DNA of 64,000 nt, taken from positions 79,197,501 to 79,261,500 of the forward strand of contig NC_092339.1 of the NCBI RefSeq assembly GCF_046630445.1, written 5' to 3'. The notes below the pieces were generated by a model. The model was not told the DNA's origin. It worked only from the letters and a program-made list of their open reading frames with translations, and made no database searches. The position numbers and the translations under genes were made by a program. Of this stretch, positions 21,952-35,120 are shown piece by piece (the stretch's first letter is position 1; each line of letters opens with the position of its first letter). This DNA comes from Rutidosis leptorrhynchoides (taxonomy: Eukaryota; Streptophyta; Magnoliopsida; Asterales; Asteraceae).

Positions 21952-22146
21952 CTCCATCTGTCTCAAATCTATTGTCTATTATTCCATTTGAGATGTCTCA
22001 AATTAATTGTTCAGATTCTTTTTCAACCAATCAAAAGAGGTTAATCTAGAGAGAGAAGATATATTATTGGTGGAGAATTAAGTTAGTGGAATTTCCTAAA
22101 ACTGCGTGTTTTTTGTCTGGGAACAACATATTTGGAACGGAGGGAG
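21952..22146. mobile_element. Stowaway MITE
   Basis: 195 bp starting CTCCATCTGTCTCAAAT and ending ATTTGGAACGGAGGGAG, the standard Stowaway inverted repeat. It is flanked by the TA dinucleotide at 21950-21951 and 22147-22148 expected of Tc1/mariner targets. Confidence 0.9.
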
Positions 22147-22249
22147 TACATTTTTGTTTCTTGCAATGCATTATATTATAAAGAAAAATATAACTCATCC
22201 CGCCCATCAATTATCAAAAGAACTATAACACATCGTTGGTGTAATATAT

Positions 22250-24300
22250 CGGTGATGGCTTTAGAAAGAAAAATTTCAGACCATTTCCTCTAATCTTTCA
22301 AGATAAATTTATCGGTTTCGGATCAAAACCATTCAAAATTTTCAATGAATGCTTTAAAGTCGAAATGTTCAATCAAATCGTTTTAGACGCATGAAAGAAA
22401 GAGTTTAAGAGGGTGAGAAAGGATTGCATTTATTAACGACAGTTAAGAGTCATTGACGGGGGGGTCAGAACGCGATGTCAAAACCCAACTTTCCGTTCAT
22501 TTTCTTGGTACAAACATTACAGTCCTACCGCCCCCATGAAAAAAACCCCACATCGAATCCATACGGGCATCACATGTGGTAAAAACCCCTCGGGTAAGGC
22601 TCGAACGCAAGACGTCCTCAACCTCCGAGACCCATGAAATGGGCGGGTAACCTCAAAAAAAATATTTTGCAGCTAATGGGGATCGAACCTCCGACCTCCT
22701 TTATGAGAAGTCATACCAACACATAGAGGTTGAAAGAATTGCATTGTTAGAATAAGCTGAAACATGTAAAGCTTGTTCTTAGAGATTGGAGTGTTTCAAA
22801 GTTCGGTTCACTCGATAAGGAAATTGAGGAACAAAATGGGAATTGGAAGCAAAAGCAAGAACTCTAGAATATCATGAGCTCGCAAGTTTGGATGGAATGT
22901 AGAAGGAAATGAATGGAGTCATAAAAAATTAGAGCTAACAAGGAAAAGCAAAAGGCGCGCATGCGTTAATCTTTGGAGGGTGATGAAAATACAAGTATTT
23001 TCACTCCGTCATTCATAGGTGGCGTAATAAGACTAATCTGAAGTGTGGGAAACTATTAAAGGGTGCAAAAGTAATAAGGCGCTGGACCCGATGGGTTTAA
23101 TTTAAAATTATACAAGAAATTACGGTCACAAATGAAGAGTGATCTATTGGCGGCATTGGAGTGGTTTTGGTATAGTGAACAGGTATCAAAAGGTTGCAAC
23201 TCTTCTTTCGTCACACTTGTTCCTAAAAACTCGACCCATTGGGTATCAGTGACTACTGACCTATCAGTCTTATTGGTAATTGTTATAAGATCCTTGCAAA
23301 GATACTTGTAAAACGTGTTCATTGAGCACTCAACGAATTAATTGGGAACAAACATCATGCCTTATTAAAAGGAAGAAACATTCTCGATGTTGTTATGATT
23401 GCAAACGGGACTTTAGAATTCTTAAAGAGGAAATAGAAGAAACATTCTCTTTCTCATTGCGGCCGAAGGGTTGAATAAACTTACGAAATATGTTGTCGAA
23501 AATGCTCTATAAAGGTGTTGAAGTTGGTGCGAAAAAAGATCAATATGGTAAACCATCAATATACGGATGATGCATTTTTTTTTTTTTTTTTTTTTGAGAA
23601 TGGATCTCAAGCAACGTAAGTAGCCTTTTGAAACTTATCAAATGCTTTGAATTTGCTTCGGGATTAAAAGTGAATTATAATAAGAGTCGTGTGTTCTGGG
23701 TCGCTATAACAAAAGAAGAGGTTGACCATTTGGATTTGTGATTTGGATGTATGTGGGCTCCTTCCCCTTAATTCACCACGGGATCCCTATTGGTGCCAAC
23801 ATGATTAAGGTTTCAAATTGGAATCCGACTATTGATAAGTTTCAAAACATCTTGTGGACTAAGGAGCTATATCTATATTCTTTGGTGGACACTTAACTTT
23901 AGTATTGGTCCTCGATAGTCTTCCTATGTATTACTTCTCTATCTTTCGTGCTCCGTCTTGTGTGTTAAAATTTGAGAGAGTGAGGCAAGTGTTCTTTTAG
24001 GGTTGTTCAGGTTCGAGTGAAAAAAACTTCATGGGGAGGGCGGGATAATGTCCTCATCCCTTATATTCAAGAAGGTCTTAATATAGGTTCTCTCAAAAGC
24101 AAGAATTTAGCTTTGATCGGCAACTGATGGCGGAGGTTCACTACCGAACCCACTTCCTTGTGGGTCCAAGTAATTAAGAGTCTTTATGGTGCATCAGGTG
24201 GCTTTTCATCGAGTGACACCTCTCGGTCGAGCTCGTTGATGAGTACTTGGACTAAAACCTTACTTGCAGGTTTGATATTGAGAATTCGGGAGTGGCTTTC
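22250..24300 (+). pseudogene. Decayed LINE (endonuclease end, linker, RT, zf region)
   Basis: Order of remnants: ISDHF with PLIFQDKFIGFG in a shifted frame (22290-22320), the end of an AP-endonuclease domain; linker WSVSKFGSLDKEIEEQNG near 22790; RT remnants CNSSFVTLVPKNS and HYALLKGR-like sequence (23200-23370); catalytic-region remnant around 23560; post-RT remnant SLYGASGGFSSSD at 24180. Many stops and frameshifts, including a 20-base T run at 23577-23596, make it non-functional. It is older than the other two LINEs. It is cut at 24300 by LTR family D. Confidence 0.8.
22431..22731 (-). mobile_element. tRNA-derived SINE with 14-bp target duplication
   Basis: 301 bp flanked by GAAAGGATTGCATT (22417-22430) and GAAAGAATTGCATT (22732-22745), a 14-bp duplication with one mismatch, as made by LINE-machinery insertion. 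The minus strand carries a canonical B box GGTTCGATCCC (22689-22679), and an A-box-like stretch near the 5' end (TGTGTTGGTATGAC). It sits inside the decayed LINE. A sister copy lies in the bHLH intron. Confidence 0.8.
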
Positions 24301-25727
24301 TGTGACACCCCGTACAAAACCATCGTGTACGGATCATCAACAACAGGATCATTACAAGGTCAAACACTATATGCTGTTTGAAAATCAGTTTTGCATTCAT
24401 GAAAAGATAATTTCAAATGTTTTACAAAAGATAACGTGACACAAAAGTCATTACAAAACCATTATTCAAAATAACATGAGTTACGAATGCAAAATATAAG
24501 TTTCATGATTGAGACATCTCTAAGTAATGCAGCGGAAATCTAACACAGCAGGTCCTTAACAGCAAGTCTATAACAGCATGACAGCAAGTCTAACAGCATG
24601 ACAGCAAGTCTAACAGCGGAAGCAAGATACTTCTAAGCACCTGAGAAAACATGCTTAAAACATCAACAATAATGTTGGTGAGCTATAGTTTAAATTGTAA
24701 CAGTAATATAAGATTGACCACGAGGTTTCAATGTTTCAAAACAGTATGAAAAGTATATGTATAACCGTGGGCACCCGGTAACTAGACTTAACGTTTATAA
24801 CCCCCTGAAAGTACACTTGGCGAGTGCGTATGTTCACGAAGTATTAAACACCCGTTAAATGCTAGCACGACTAGCCTGAGTGGGGATGTCAAACCCTATG
24901 GATCTATATCTAAGATTCGCGTTCACTGGTTCAAAAACTAATGACTAAACGTTACCGTGCTAAGGGGAATGTTTATGCCGTTGTATAACCCACACACATA
25001 TAAAGTTTAAGTACTCGTGCCTAACATGTAAAACGTAAAAAGAGCATGTATTCTCAGTCCCAAAAATAGTAAAAGTGGTAAAAAGGGATGCTATAACTCA
25101 CCGTGAATAAGCAATACAAGTCGATACGAAAGTGTGCAAGTAGTAAGTCGGTCCGAAAGGTCGTAAACCTAAATCAAAGGTTACTAGGTCAGTAGGTTGC
25201 CTTTATAAGTTCTATTAGTGCATAAAATAAGTTTAAGTGTAATCATCATCATCGTTCATCATCATAAAAGCTAAGTAAGTTTGACAAGAATAGAGATTGA
25301 AACAATAGGCTGACTTCGGTCAGCTGCTACGACCTCTATGTAAATCGAAAAGATGTATAGTCAGTGGCTATGGCTCCGTATATGAGTCCCCTAACCGCTG
25401 ACCAATTTTCAGAACCTAACTCGTCTTCGTTTGACCGTGGCGACGGTTTAAGTGCGAGTAAGTCAGAAATTTCAGCACAACGTTACAACGGCGTAGTGAC
25501 TTTCGGAGGGCCGTAAATCCTAAACCGTAACTCGGATTAAGACGAGGCCTAAACGGAAAATCATATACTCGAACCGAACTAACTGAAAATCAACTTTCCA
25601 GTAGCCCAGGTGGTCTGATCAGATCCCGAAAATAGTAAGAAAGGTGCTCCGGTGGGGTTCTTAGTGCTTGATGCTCATCACGGTTCTCATCCTTGATGCT
25701 TATAGCTTCAAGTGTACAACTCGTTGA
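24301..25727 (-). repeat. LTR of family D, outer 1427 bp
   Basis: Starts TGTGACACCCCGTAC exactly where LINE coding stops, and is cut by Tekay-1 at 25728. Blocks at 24625-24690 and 25050-25110 match blocks in LTR A and the Tekay LTRs in the same orientation, so D runs on the minus strand and this is its 3' LTR. The rest of D should lie beyond the right edge of the window. A tandem GACAGCAAGTCTAACAGCAT repeat is at 24560-24620. Short open frames are not genes. Confidence 0.65.
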
Positions 25728-27757
25728 TGAAATATCCCGTTCAAATTGATTATAAACGTTCCATATTAATTGATTTCGTTGCGAGGTTTTGACCTCTATA
25801 TGAGACGTTTTTCAAAGACTGCATTCATTTTTAAAACAACCATAACCTTTATTTTATCAATAAAGGTTTTAAAAATATTACGTAGATTATCAAATAATGA
25901 TAATCTAAAATATACTATTTACACACGACCATTACATAATGGTTTACAATATAAATATATTACATCGACATATGTTTCTTGAATGCAGTTTTTACACAAT
26001 ATCATACAAACATGGACTCCAAATCTTGTCCTTATTTTAGTATGCAACAGCGGAAGCTCTTAATATTCACCTGAGAATAAACATGCTTTAAACGTCAACA
26101 AAAATGTTAGTGAGTTATAGGTTTAACCTATATATATCAAATCGTAACAATAGACCACAAGATTTCATATTTCAATACACATCCCATACATAGAGATAAA
26201 AATCATTCATATGGTGAACACCTGGTAACCGACATTAACAAGATGCATATATAAGAATATCCCCATCATTCCGGGACACCCTTCGGATATGATATAAATT
26301 TTGAAGTACTAAAGCATCCGGTACTTTGGATGGGGTTTGTTAGGCCCAATAGATCTATCTTTAGGATTCGCATCAATTAGGGTGTCTGTTCCCTAATTCT
26401 TAGATTACTAGACTTAATAAAAAGGGGCATATTCGATTTTGATAATTCAACCATAGAATGTAGTTTCACGTACTTGTGTCTATTTTGTAAATCATTTATA
26501 AAACCTGCATGTATTCTCATCCCAAAAATATTAGATTTTAAAAGTGGGACTATAACTCACTTTCAAAGATATTTCCTTCCTCGTAAATAAGACTTGGCCA
26601 CGGATCGATTCACGAACCTATACAAATATGTACATATATATCAAAGTATGACCAAAATATAATTACAACCATTTTTATTATGTTTTAAAGATTTGAGTGT
26701 ATTAAGTCAGCTGTCCTCGTTAATAACCTATAACTAGTTGTCCACAGTTAGATGTACAGAAATAAATCGATATATATATTATCTTGAATCAATCCACGAC
26801 CCAGTGTATACACGTCTCAGGCTAGATCACAACTCAAAGTATTTATATTTTTGGAATCAACCTCAACCCTGTATAGCTAACTCCAACATTACTGCATATA
26901 GAGTGTCTATGGTTGTTCCAAATAATATATATACATGGGTCGATATGATATGTCAAAACATTTGCATACGTGTCTATGGTATCCCAAGATTACATAATAT
27001 ATTAAAATACATGTATAATACAATATAAGTTAGCTAGGATATGATTTGTATAGATTTGTTAAACATTTCCCGTAGCTAAAAAGATCAAAAATATCCAATC
27101 TTGTTTTACCCATAACTTCTTCATTTTAAATTCGTTTTGAGTGAATTAAATTGCTATGGTTTCATATTGAACTATAATTTAAGAATACAAACAGAAAAAT
27201 TATAGGTTTATAGTCGAAAATTTAAGTTACATGCCAATTACTAAAGAGGTAGTCATTTCCGTAGAAAGAACGACATCTTGATGACCATTTTGAAAAACAT
27301 ACTTTCACTTTGAGTTTAACCATGATTTTTGGATATAGTTTCATGTTCATAAGAAAAATCATTTTCCCAGAAGAACAACTTTTAAATCAAAGTTTATCAT
27401 AGTTTTTAATTAACTAACCCAAAACAGCCCGCGGTGTTACTACAACGGCGTATATCCGGTTTTACGGTGTTTTTCGTGTTTTCTGGTTTTAAATCATTAA
27501 GTTAGCATATCATATAGATATAGAACATGTGTTTAGTTGATTTTAAAAGTCAAGTTCGAAGGATTAACTTTTTTTTGCGAACAAGTTTAGAATTAACTAA
27601 ACTATGTTCTAGTGATTACAAGTTTAAACCTTCGAATAAGATAGCTTTATATGTATGAATCGAATGATGTTATGAACATCATTACTACCTCAAGTTTTCT
27701 GAATAAAACTAATGGAAATGAGAAAAATGGATCTAGCTTCAGAGGATCCTTGGATGG
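25728..27757 (-). repeat. Tekay-1 3' LTR, left piece
   Basis: Matches the reverse complement of the Tekay-2 LTR from its 3' end inwards to the point where the Athila element begins. The two pieces together make an LTR of about 3.49 kb, longer than the 3.25 kb of Tekay-2. Open frames within it are chance frames. Confidence 0.9.
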
Positions 27758-29760
27758 TGATGTGCGTAGAGGTGTATACGAAATAGTTATATTTTTACAA
27801 CAAAATACTATTAAATACGATACAATTTTACACAAGTTATTTATTTATTTATAGAATGGATATACCTAAACCTTGCTACAACACTTATAGGCAGTGTACC
27901 TAATCGTACAGTAGTGTAGTTTTTAGTAAGCCCGGTTCGTTCAACAGGGATACACTTAAACAAGCTTAACGCTATATTAGTTTTAACTTATAAAAATACA
28001 AATATATATATAAGTAATATTATTATTATAAAATTATTATAAAATGGGGTTTTTACCGTTTAATGACCGGTTTGTCGATTTTAAAACTTTAGTCGCAGTT
28101 AAAACCTAATGTAAAGTATTAATTATATAAAAGACTTAATTTAAAACGTAAAGTAAATAACGATAACGAAAGTGCGATAAAATAAAAGTGCGATAAAATA
28201 AAATTGCGATAATTAAAGAGTACGATAATTAAAAGTGCAATTAAATACAATGACAATAAATAAAAGTGCGATAATTAGAAGTGCAATTAAATATGAAAAT
28301 AAAGGAATTATGCTTATTTAAACTTCCGTAATCATGATGTTTGACGTGTTGATTTTAGTTTATTCCCATGGGTTAATTGTCCTTTGTCCTGGATTATTTA
28401 ATATGCCCGTCTGGTTTTTGTCCATAACAGTCCATCAGTCATAAATATAAAGTGCGAGTGTCCTCGTCAAATTATCCTTATATCTGAAGTCAAATATTCC
28501 AACTAATTGGGGACTTAAACTGTAACAAGGTTTTAATACTTTGTTTAATAATTACACCAGGTTATCGACTGCGTGTAACCCAAGGTTTAAATACTTTGTT
28601 ATAAATTATGCCAAGTGTCCTTGTACATAATTTCACCCCTGTTTTAATAATTCCATAGACTATTAATCCATTCCCGTGTCCGGTTAAATGAACGATTATT
28701 CGAACATATAAATACCCCGCTCATCGTGTCCGATTGAGTGTATATGGTTATTTATAGGTATGTCCAATTATAAATCTTTATATTAAAATTAACAAACTAT
28801 CATTTAGTTAAACAAATATAAAGCCCATTAATAGCTCATAGTCTAATTTCCACAAGTGTCGTTCTTTTGTCCAAACCCCAATTATGGTACAAAGCCTAAT
28901 TACCCAATTTTAATATTTATAGCCCAACATCATGATTACTTCGGCTTAAATAAGCATAATAATAACTTAGCTACGAGACATTAATGAAAATAACATAAAC
29001 ATAACTTACAGTGGTTAAAAATAGCGTAGCGTTACACGGACAGAGTTCCGACTTACAAGACCTTAAAACATTCGACTAATCCAACCTTATTATTATCACT
29101 AACTTAAAATTAAAATTACAAATTGAGATTACTAATTGGAGTGATACTTGGTACATGGAGTTTTTAAGAAAAAGAAAATAAAAATATGTGTAAATAAAAC
29201 GTCCGAAAATGCTGAATTTATAGATCCTGACTTCACTGTAGACCTCCGCGAGTGCTGAGGTTTCCTTCACAAAAGTACCGCGAGTGCGGAGGTCTGAAAA
29301 TCAGCTCACAGACTTTGGATCCTAGCTTTGCCGACGGTTTATATTATAATATATAATATATAAATAATTTATATAATTATTTAAATATTATATTTTATTC
29401 TGGTACATAGTAGACTTGTAATTTTTAGTCCGTTGCGTCGAGCGTTGAGAGTTGACTTTGGTCCCGGTTCCGGATTTTCGAACGTCCTTGCGTACAATTT
29501 AATATCTTGTACTTTGCGTTTTGTGTCTTGTACTCTTGTAATTTTGAGACGTTTCTTATCAATAATTGGAACCACTTTGATTGTACTTTGTACTTTTGAG
29601 CTTTTTGGTCGTTTACGTCTTCATTTCGTCGAATCTGTCTTTTGTCTTCACCTTTTATTATTTAAACGAATATCACTTGTAAATATAACAGTTGCAACTA
29701 AAAGCTTGTCTTTCTTGAGGGATAATGCTATGAAATATATGTTCGTTTTTAGCATTATCA
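27758..29760 (-). repeat. Athila 3' LTR (2003 bp)
   Basis: TGATGTGCGTAG at 27758 to AGCATTATCA at 29760. Contains an expanded run of GTGCGATAAAATAAA-type units (28170-28290) that is shorter in the partner, and a paired hairpin motif (29246-29289). Confidence 0.95.
29246..29289 (-). repeat. Paired hairpin module, Athila 3' LTR
   Basis: CCGCGAGTGCTG (29246) and CCGCGAGTGCGG (29278), start-to-start distance 32 nt. The second folds as CCGC/GCGG around GAGT; the first has lost one stem pair. The 20-nt spacer ends AAAGTA. Confidence 0.85.
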
Positions 29761-29800
29761 AATATTCCCACACTTGAGCGTTGCTTGTCCTCAAGCAATA
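29761..29800 (-). other. Athila polypurine tract region
   Basis: The minus strand reads GAGGACAAGCAACGCTCAAG and then TGTGGGAATATT up to the LTR. This is the conserved pre-LTR text of Athila/Tat elements; the purine tract proper is about 29765-29776. Confidence 0.8.
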
Positions 29801-29952
29801 TAGTCTTGAAATATACTAGAATCACTTCTTTATTCTTCACACTTTGTACATCAGTGATTTCTATACGGCGGTATAAACAATGGTCGTAACGTTGTGGTTT
29901 ACAGTCCCACATGACTATGAAAATTTAGATCCTTTAAGGAAATTGAATCTTT

Positions 29953-30384
29953 ATGAAAACATTTGATTTTGTTTTAAAATTAAATCTAGCTTTTACCCTA
30001 GATAAGTTTTTCGGAATAACCCTTCACCGGTGTTTGCAAATTGTTTTTGTGGGTTTGGTGAGTTTCATATTTGAAAATTTTAGCTCAAAACTTATGGTTT
30101 TGTGTCACCCACTTGCTAACCTTGTATTGGGAAAGCAACACGTCCAGTATACTTGCTCCGTATATTACCTTTCGGTAAACTACCGTCCGGTTGTAAAGAA
30201 AAGCGTTGAACAAGCAACTGTTAAGGCAATGTCCCCTGACATGCTTTTAATTATGGTCTATAACGTGTCGGATGCAATTACTATCCTTGGTAGGAGCAAT
30301 AGTAAAGCTCACCCTTATAATTTTCTGATCTGGCACAAGGTCCTGTCTTTGACCATGCTATGCAACCACCGTTCTTACGGTTGA
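29953..30384 (+). CDS. Possible antisense ORF in Athila 3' region (143 codons)
   Basis: Runs opposite to the element. It encodes a hydrophobic N-terminal half (IVFVGLVSFIFENFSSKLMV) and a more mixed C-terminal half with MSPDMLLIMVYNVSDAIT. Additional antisense frames between pol and LTR are known in some plant gypsy lineages, but I recognise no domain here, and a frame of this length can arise by chance. Confidence 0.25.
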   Translation: MKTFDFVLKLNLAFTLDKFFGITLHRCLQIVFVGLVSFIFENFSSKLMVLCHPLANLVLGKQHVQYTCSVYYLSVNYRPVVKKSVEQATVKAMSPDMLLIMVYNVSDAITILGRSNSKAHPYNFLIWHKVLSLTMLCNHRSYG

Positions 30385-31694
30385 CACCCGATTTGGTTCA
30401 GGTGACCTAATGAATTCCAGGTGGATTCCTAGGATTTTACGTTCAATGGTAATGAACGCATTAAAAATGGGTTTTCAGAAAACAAATCGGTTTGTAATTT
30501 TGATCAAAATATTTTTTCTCGTTCAAGCTCGAGTTTAGATATCATCGAATTCCATGAGTTTGTAATTCTCAATCTTTAAGATCAATCTCTAGGATTGAGT
30601 AATATCAGTCTTAAAAGCTGATTTTTGATCTTTAAAGGAGATTATCCTTTCTGGGGATCTGATTCATTAGTCTTATCCAGCTAATTTGCACGGCGTCCTC
30701 CCCATTTTACAAGACAGATCCTCTCATGGTTAGGATAAGTCTGACCACTTGACGACCCTATTTGATGCTGAGGTCCGTGGATTTCCTACTGATTTTAGTG
30801 ATGACTTTTCTAGATTTTTTGTCAACCTACAGCTGGTCTGGATGACAACTTCATGACCTAAATCAAGAAGCGCGTGTCTTTTTCGGAAGACTTTACTTTC
30901 TTTTAATGATGGAATTGATTCATCGTGTAGATCCATCTTTCTTTCAAATATATTGCAGTAAATCGGGTAAAACTGTTTAGATTAGTCCAAAGCAAAAGTA
31001 TCTTCAGTTATTTGTACAAAAATATGTGATATATGTTTTAAATAACTTTGGTAAATTTTCCCACACTTGGCTTTTTATTTTCCTTTTTATTGTCCTCTAT
31101 TCCATTTTAAATGAATTCTAACATTTTGGTTTGTTTCTCAATTTATGTCTTTTCCGAGGTAACAATAATTTCGGTGTTAACACCTAGTTTTATCGTTCAT
31201 AAATATGTATAAACATAATTTTGAGTTCATTTAATTGAAAATTTTGAAAAATTTTACTAGAATTGGGTAGTCAGTATATAAGACTAGGGATGTTCTTTAT
31301 TATCAGAGAGCACTATATTCTAATACAACTACTGCTTTACTAGTATTTTTAATGGTAACCAAGTGTTTAAGTTAAAAATTTTAAAAATCCGAAAGAATTT
31401 AACCCCTTCCCACACTTAAGATCTTGCAATGCCCTCATTTACAAGAAATCAGTACAATTTAAATTATTGAGGGTGATTAGCGTAGAAAAATGATTAAATT
31501 TTACCAAAGTTTCCAAACATATTGGCGTTTGTTTGTTGAATGATAAATGGTGCACATCATTTGTTCATTCCGTCTTGTTGTTTCATCACATTTGTTTTTC
31601 GTTTTGTCGTCAAAAGTACTAGCTTTTGCTGAACTTAATGCCAGTCTTTGAAAATGCGCTGTTTTACCCTGTTTTGTACATGAGAAAAACTACA

Positions 31695-31696
<2 letters not shown>

Positions 31697-31786
<90 letters not shown>
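31697..31786. repeat. (TA)n microsatellite
   Basis: An uninterrupted run of about 90 bases in the Athila 3' region. Confidence 0.95.
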
Positions 31787-31788
<2 letters not shown>

Positions 31789-31940
31789 AAGTTGGGTATA
31801 TCACCCCACATTCAAAAATTATTAAAAATCTAATAATAAAAGTTAGAAAAATTATAAAAAACTATTAAAGTATCAAAAGAAATATTAAAAGTATAAAATT
31901 ACAAGTTACCAAATAAATAAAAACAAAAGGAAAAGAAAAT

Positions 31941-33359
31941 CAGGGTTGATAAGGATTGTGCCAGTAGGGATCTCATTCATAGCCATATGTACTGTAGAAT
32001 GCTTGAGCTGGGCCATATGTAGGGTACGGTGGTCAGGTCTGTATAGTCCAAGGAGGAAATACGGGCATTGGAGTCGCAATGTAAGTTGCATTTATGTGTG
32101 CACGATGACTCATGATTTGGTTTTAATGATACTGCCAATCTTGAAATGCTCGTTGTCTAGCCATTTCATACTCATGATGAGCCATAAAAAGTTGCATTTC
32201 TGTCATCTCATTCCCCCCTCTTGCGTTACCTTGCTGCTGATATCTTTCGACCTGTGGGTGCGAGCCCTCATATGGTGCTGCAGCGTTATGTTTTTTCTTT
32301 AAAACCTTAGCACCATGATATACTTTTAAACCAATTGTATCACGGGGTTCCGGTGCTGCAATTATTAATCCCCCCCCGATTTCTATCGACACCGAGATAC
32401 TCAGCAATTAGGGTAACAAAGATACCACCTCCTATTATCCCATTAGGCCGTATACTCTTAACTATAGCTGATAAATAATAACCCACACAATAAGGTATAC
32501 TCACAGCGCTTTGTGGGTCTCGAATACACATGAGATAAAATAAATCATTCTCATTTACTTTCTCTTTGTTCTTACCTCGCTGTGTAATCGAATTTGTTAA
32601 GAACCTATGGATTACTCTTAGCTCAGCTCTATCAATATCAGTATAAGAGTTATTCCCCCCACGAAATCGAGTATGCCTAGTCATTCTACTCCATACACCA
32701 TTCATATCAAAATTCTCATCAATTCTCCTACCATTAAGTATCAACCCTTGACAATCAGTAGATGCCAACTCCTCAGGCGTATATATACACAAAGCCTGAG
32801 CCATGTCTAGTAGAGACATATGGCGCATCACACCTCCTAATAAAAATCTAATAAAACTACGATCGGTTAAGTAAGATACCCGATCATTTATTTCGATACT
32901 ACACAATAACTCCACACACCATTCTCTATATACACGTCTACATATATTAAACAAACGTTCCCAATCAGTAAAAGTAGAAATACCATACCTTTGTGTAAGT
33001 AATTCTCTGATTGGATCGGCTAATCCAACTGTTTCTAATGGTTACCAATCTATGAATCTAGGTACTTCAACAACATTAGACTGAAGGGTGTGCAAGTTCC
33101 TCTGGTATTTTGGATAATCTATCCAATGTCGATCAAACCTTAAATTAGGATGTAAATCTGCCAATTCTATATTTGAATATGGAATGTATTGGTGTGGTAG
33201 TTCTTGTCTATATAGGTCATTAATCTCCTGTTCTGCTGCATTCTCAGGAGGAGCATTGTGAGCCTGAGATGCGGATGAAGATTCACCCCTTTTAGTCTGC
33301 AAAACATAACAAACACAATTGTTGTGCATCCAAATATGCATTAGTGTTAGCAAAATCAT
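31941..33359 (-). pseudogene. Athila env-position ORF (ATHILA ORF1-type domain), broken
   Basis: The protein in the position where Athila elements carry an env-like gene. The centre has NGVWSRMTRHTRFRGG, LRVIHRFLTNSI, NENDLFYLMCI and SIPYCVGYYL, a pattern I associate with the ATHILA ORF-1 family; role uncertain. An acceptor-like TTTTGCAG precedes a TKRGESSSASQ start at 33296, so it may be read from a spliced RNA. Breaks: TAA at 33044-33042, a frameshift in an eight-base C run at 32370-32377, TAA at 32125-32123, and two TGA codons near 32034 and 31974. The C-terminal part is proline/tyrosine-rich. The 3' limit is accurate to within a base or two. No signal peptide or convincing membrane segment was seen. 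Confidence 0.7.
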
Positions 33360-35106
33360 AAATCAAAACAATTACAATGACATGTTTAATTTATATTAAA
33401 CTGTATACACATTTTCATAATATTAACAATTCTACACTTTCACAAATAAACATATATGAGAATGTATACAATGTTCTTTAGTTTTTATCTCAAATAACAT
33501 GTCAAAATAATCATTACTAGCAATTAAACAAGTTCCAAATGGCATTCATATCAATTAAATTGAGTTTATGCATTTTTGACTCAAAAAGTCCACTTTAATT
33601 CTTGAAAATCATGTTTAGGATCAAAGTTTTGATCATTTAGCAATCTAAACATGTTACACTACTCAATTTAGTATAAACTAACAACAAAATTCGGCCATAA
33701 CCCGTTTATATCAAAAATCCCCAATTTTACTCAAGAACACAAACCCTAGATTACTCAAAATTTGAAGTTTAAGGCTTCTAATTATGTTAAATAGCATCAA
33801 TCTAGGTTATACAAGTACAATATACAATCAATTTAAACATAATTACACTAGAAATCATCAAAATCAAATTATGAATATTTTTGTTCAAGAACACTAATAA
33901 CCCGAATTAAATGGTGTTTAGATGTAGAAATAACCGATTTTCTTGAGTAACTTCTTGGTAGCATCCTTCTCAACATTATTTTAGCTAAAAATTTGATGTT
34001 TATCGGTGAAAAATCGTGAAATTGGGAGTGGTTTTTTTGGGTTTTTTGCAGAAAAATAAAAAAAATGAGATGGGGTGTTGGGGACTGGTCTGTTCGACCA
34101 GTTATCCCCTTCTGCATTTTACATCCTCCGCGAGTGCGGATGTGGGTACCCATAAAGTACCGCGAGTGCGGTTGTTTTTTATTTTATTTTATTTATTTTT
34201 TTTATATAAAACCTTTAATAATAAAACAATTTATGGAGTAATTTAAAATTTTGTTTTCCTTTTTTATTTAGGATGAGGTTGTTTCGGTATATTGACCTAG
34301 TCCATCCCTCGATAAAATTTTAAAATTTTGTCATTTTAAAACGTTGTTTTAAAAGCAAAGATTTTTGGGTTTTTTTAATGTTTTTGGCGTACTTTAAGTC
34401 AATAAGATTAAAAATAATGATAATAAAAGTTCTCGTCCCTCCCTTGGGTAGAGCAATTTTGGTTCAACGACCTAGTCTTCAACTCACGACGAATTTTAAA
34501 AATCATATTTTTAACTTAGCGAAATAAAGTAAATTTTTGTTTTTAAATTCACACCAAACTTAAATTTAAAATGCATAAAATTAAAAATTCATATTATTAA
34601 AATTTAAAAATTCATACCAAATTTATATTATATTTTTGTTTTTATACATACAAACTTATATTAAAAATATTAATTTTTTTCAAATATTTACAAACTTAAA
34701 TATATTGATTTTAAAAAGTTCACAATATTAATTTAATTTTTAAATATTAATTTTAAAAACATGGTAAAAATAAAATTAAAAATCTTTTTGGTCTTTTATC
34801 CCACTTTAATCAATCAAATATCATCAAAAATATACGCCCATCTTTTCGGTAAAGTAATTTCGGTTCCATGACCTAATTTAACTCATGACGAATTTTTGAA
34901 ATATTTTGGTTGATTGATTAAAGATTTTTATACCTTAAGAATAAACGGTAAATTTCGCAGTGATGTAATAAATTTTTGTATGATATCAATAATTTCGGTC
35001 GCAAGACCTAATTTTATCGAATACCAATTTAATACTTTATAGCGAATAAATTAGCGTTTATTATCAAAAGGTTAAAAATAAAAATAAAAACTGTACATAC
35101 TTACCT
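33360..35106 (-). other. Athila spacer between accessory ORF and env-position ORF (possible intron)
   Basis: AT-rich, no coding recognised. It is bounded by a consensus donor (GT at 35104) and an acceptor (AG at 33298-33297), giving a possible 1.8-kb intron. It carries one copy of the paired hairpin motif (34128-34171). Confidence 0.45.
34128..34171 (-). repeat. Paired hairpin module, Athila pre-env spacer
   Basis: Two perfect copies of CCGCGAGTGCGG at 34128 and 34160, 32 nt apart. The spacer ends AAAGTA. Confidence 0.9.
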
Positions 35107-35120
35107 GTGAGATAGATTTC

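Larger units (their letters stand above)
29801..31940. other. Athila 3' non-coding region
   Basis: Lies between the env-position ORF and the polypurine tract. No sense coding was found. It holds a 90-bp (TA)n run at about 31697-31785 and one antisense frame, listed separately. Confidence 0.6.

Noticed and set aside
22678-22692. Possible tRNA gene from the GGTTCGATCCC box
   Set aside because: No acceptor or anticodon stem can be drawn; the box belongs to a SINE with a sister copy and target duplication.
31626-31868. 80-codon frame with a long isoleucine-tyrosine repeat
   Set aside because: Reads through the (TA)n microsatellite in the Athila 3' region.
33869-34246. 94- and 76-codon frames around the pre-env hairpin pair
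   Set aside because: They overlap on opposite strands in a probable intron and have no recognisable features.
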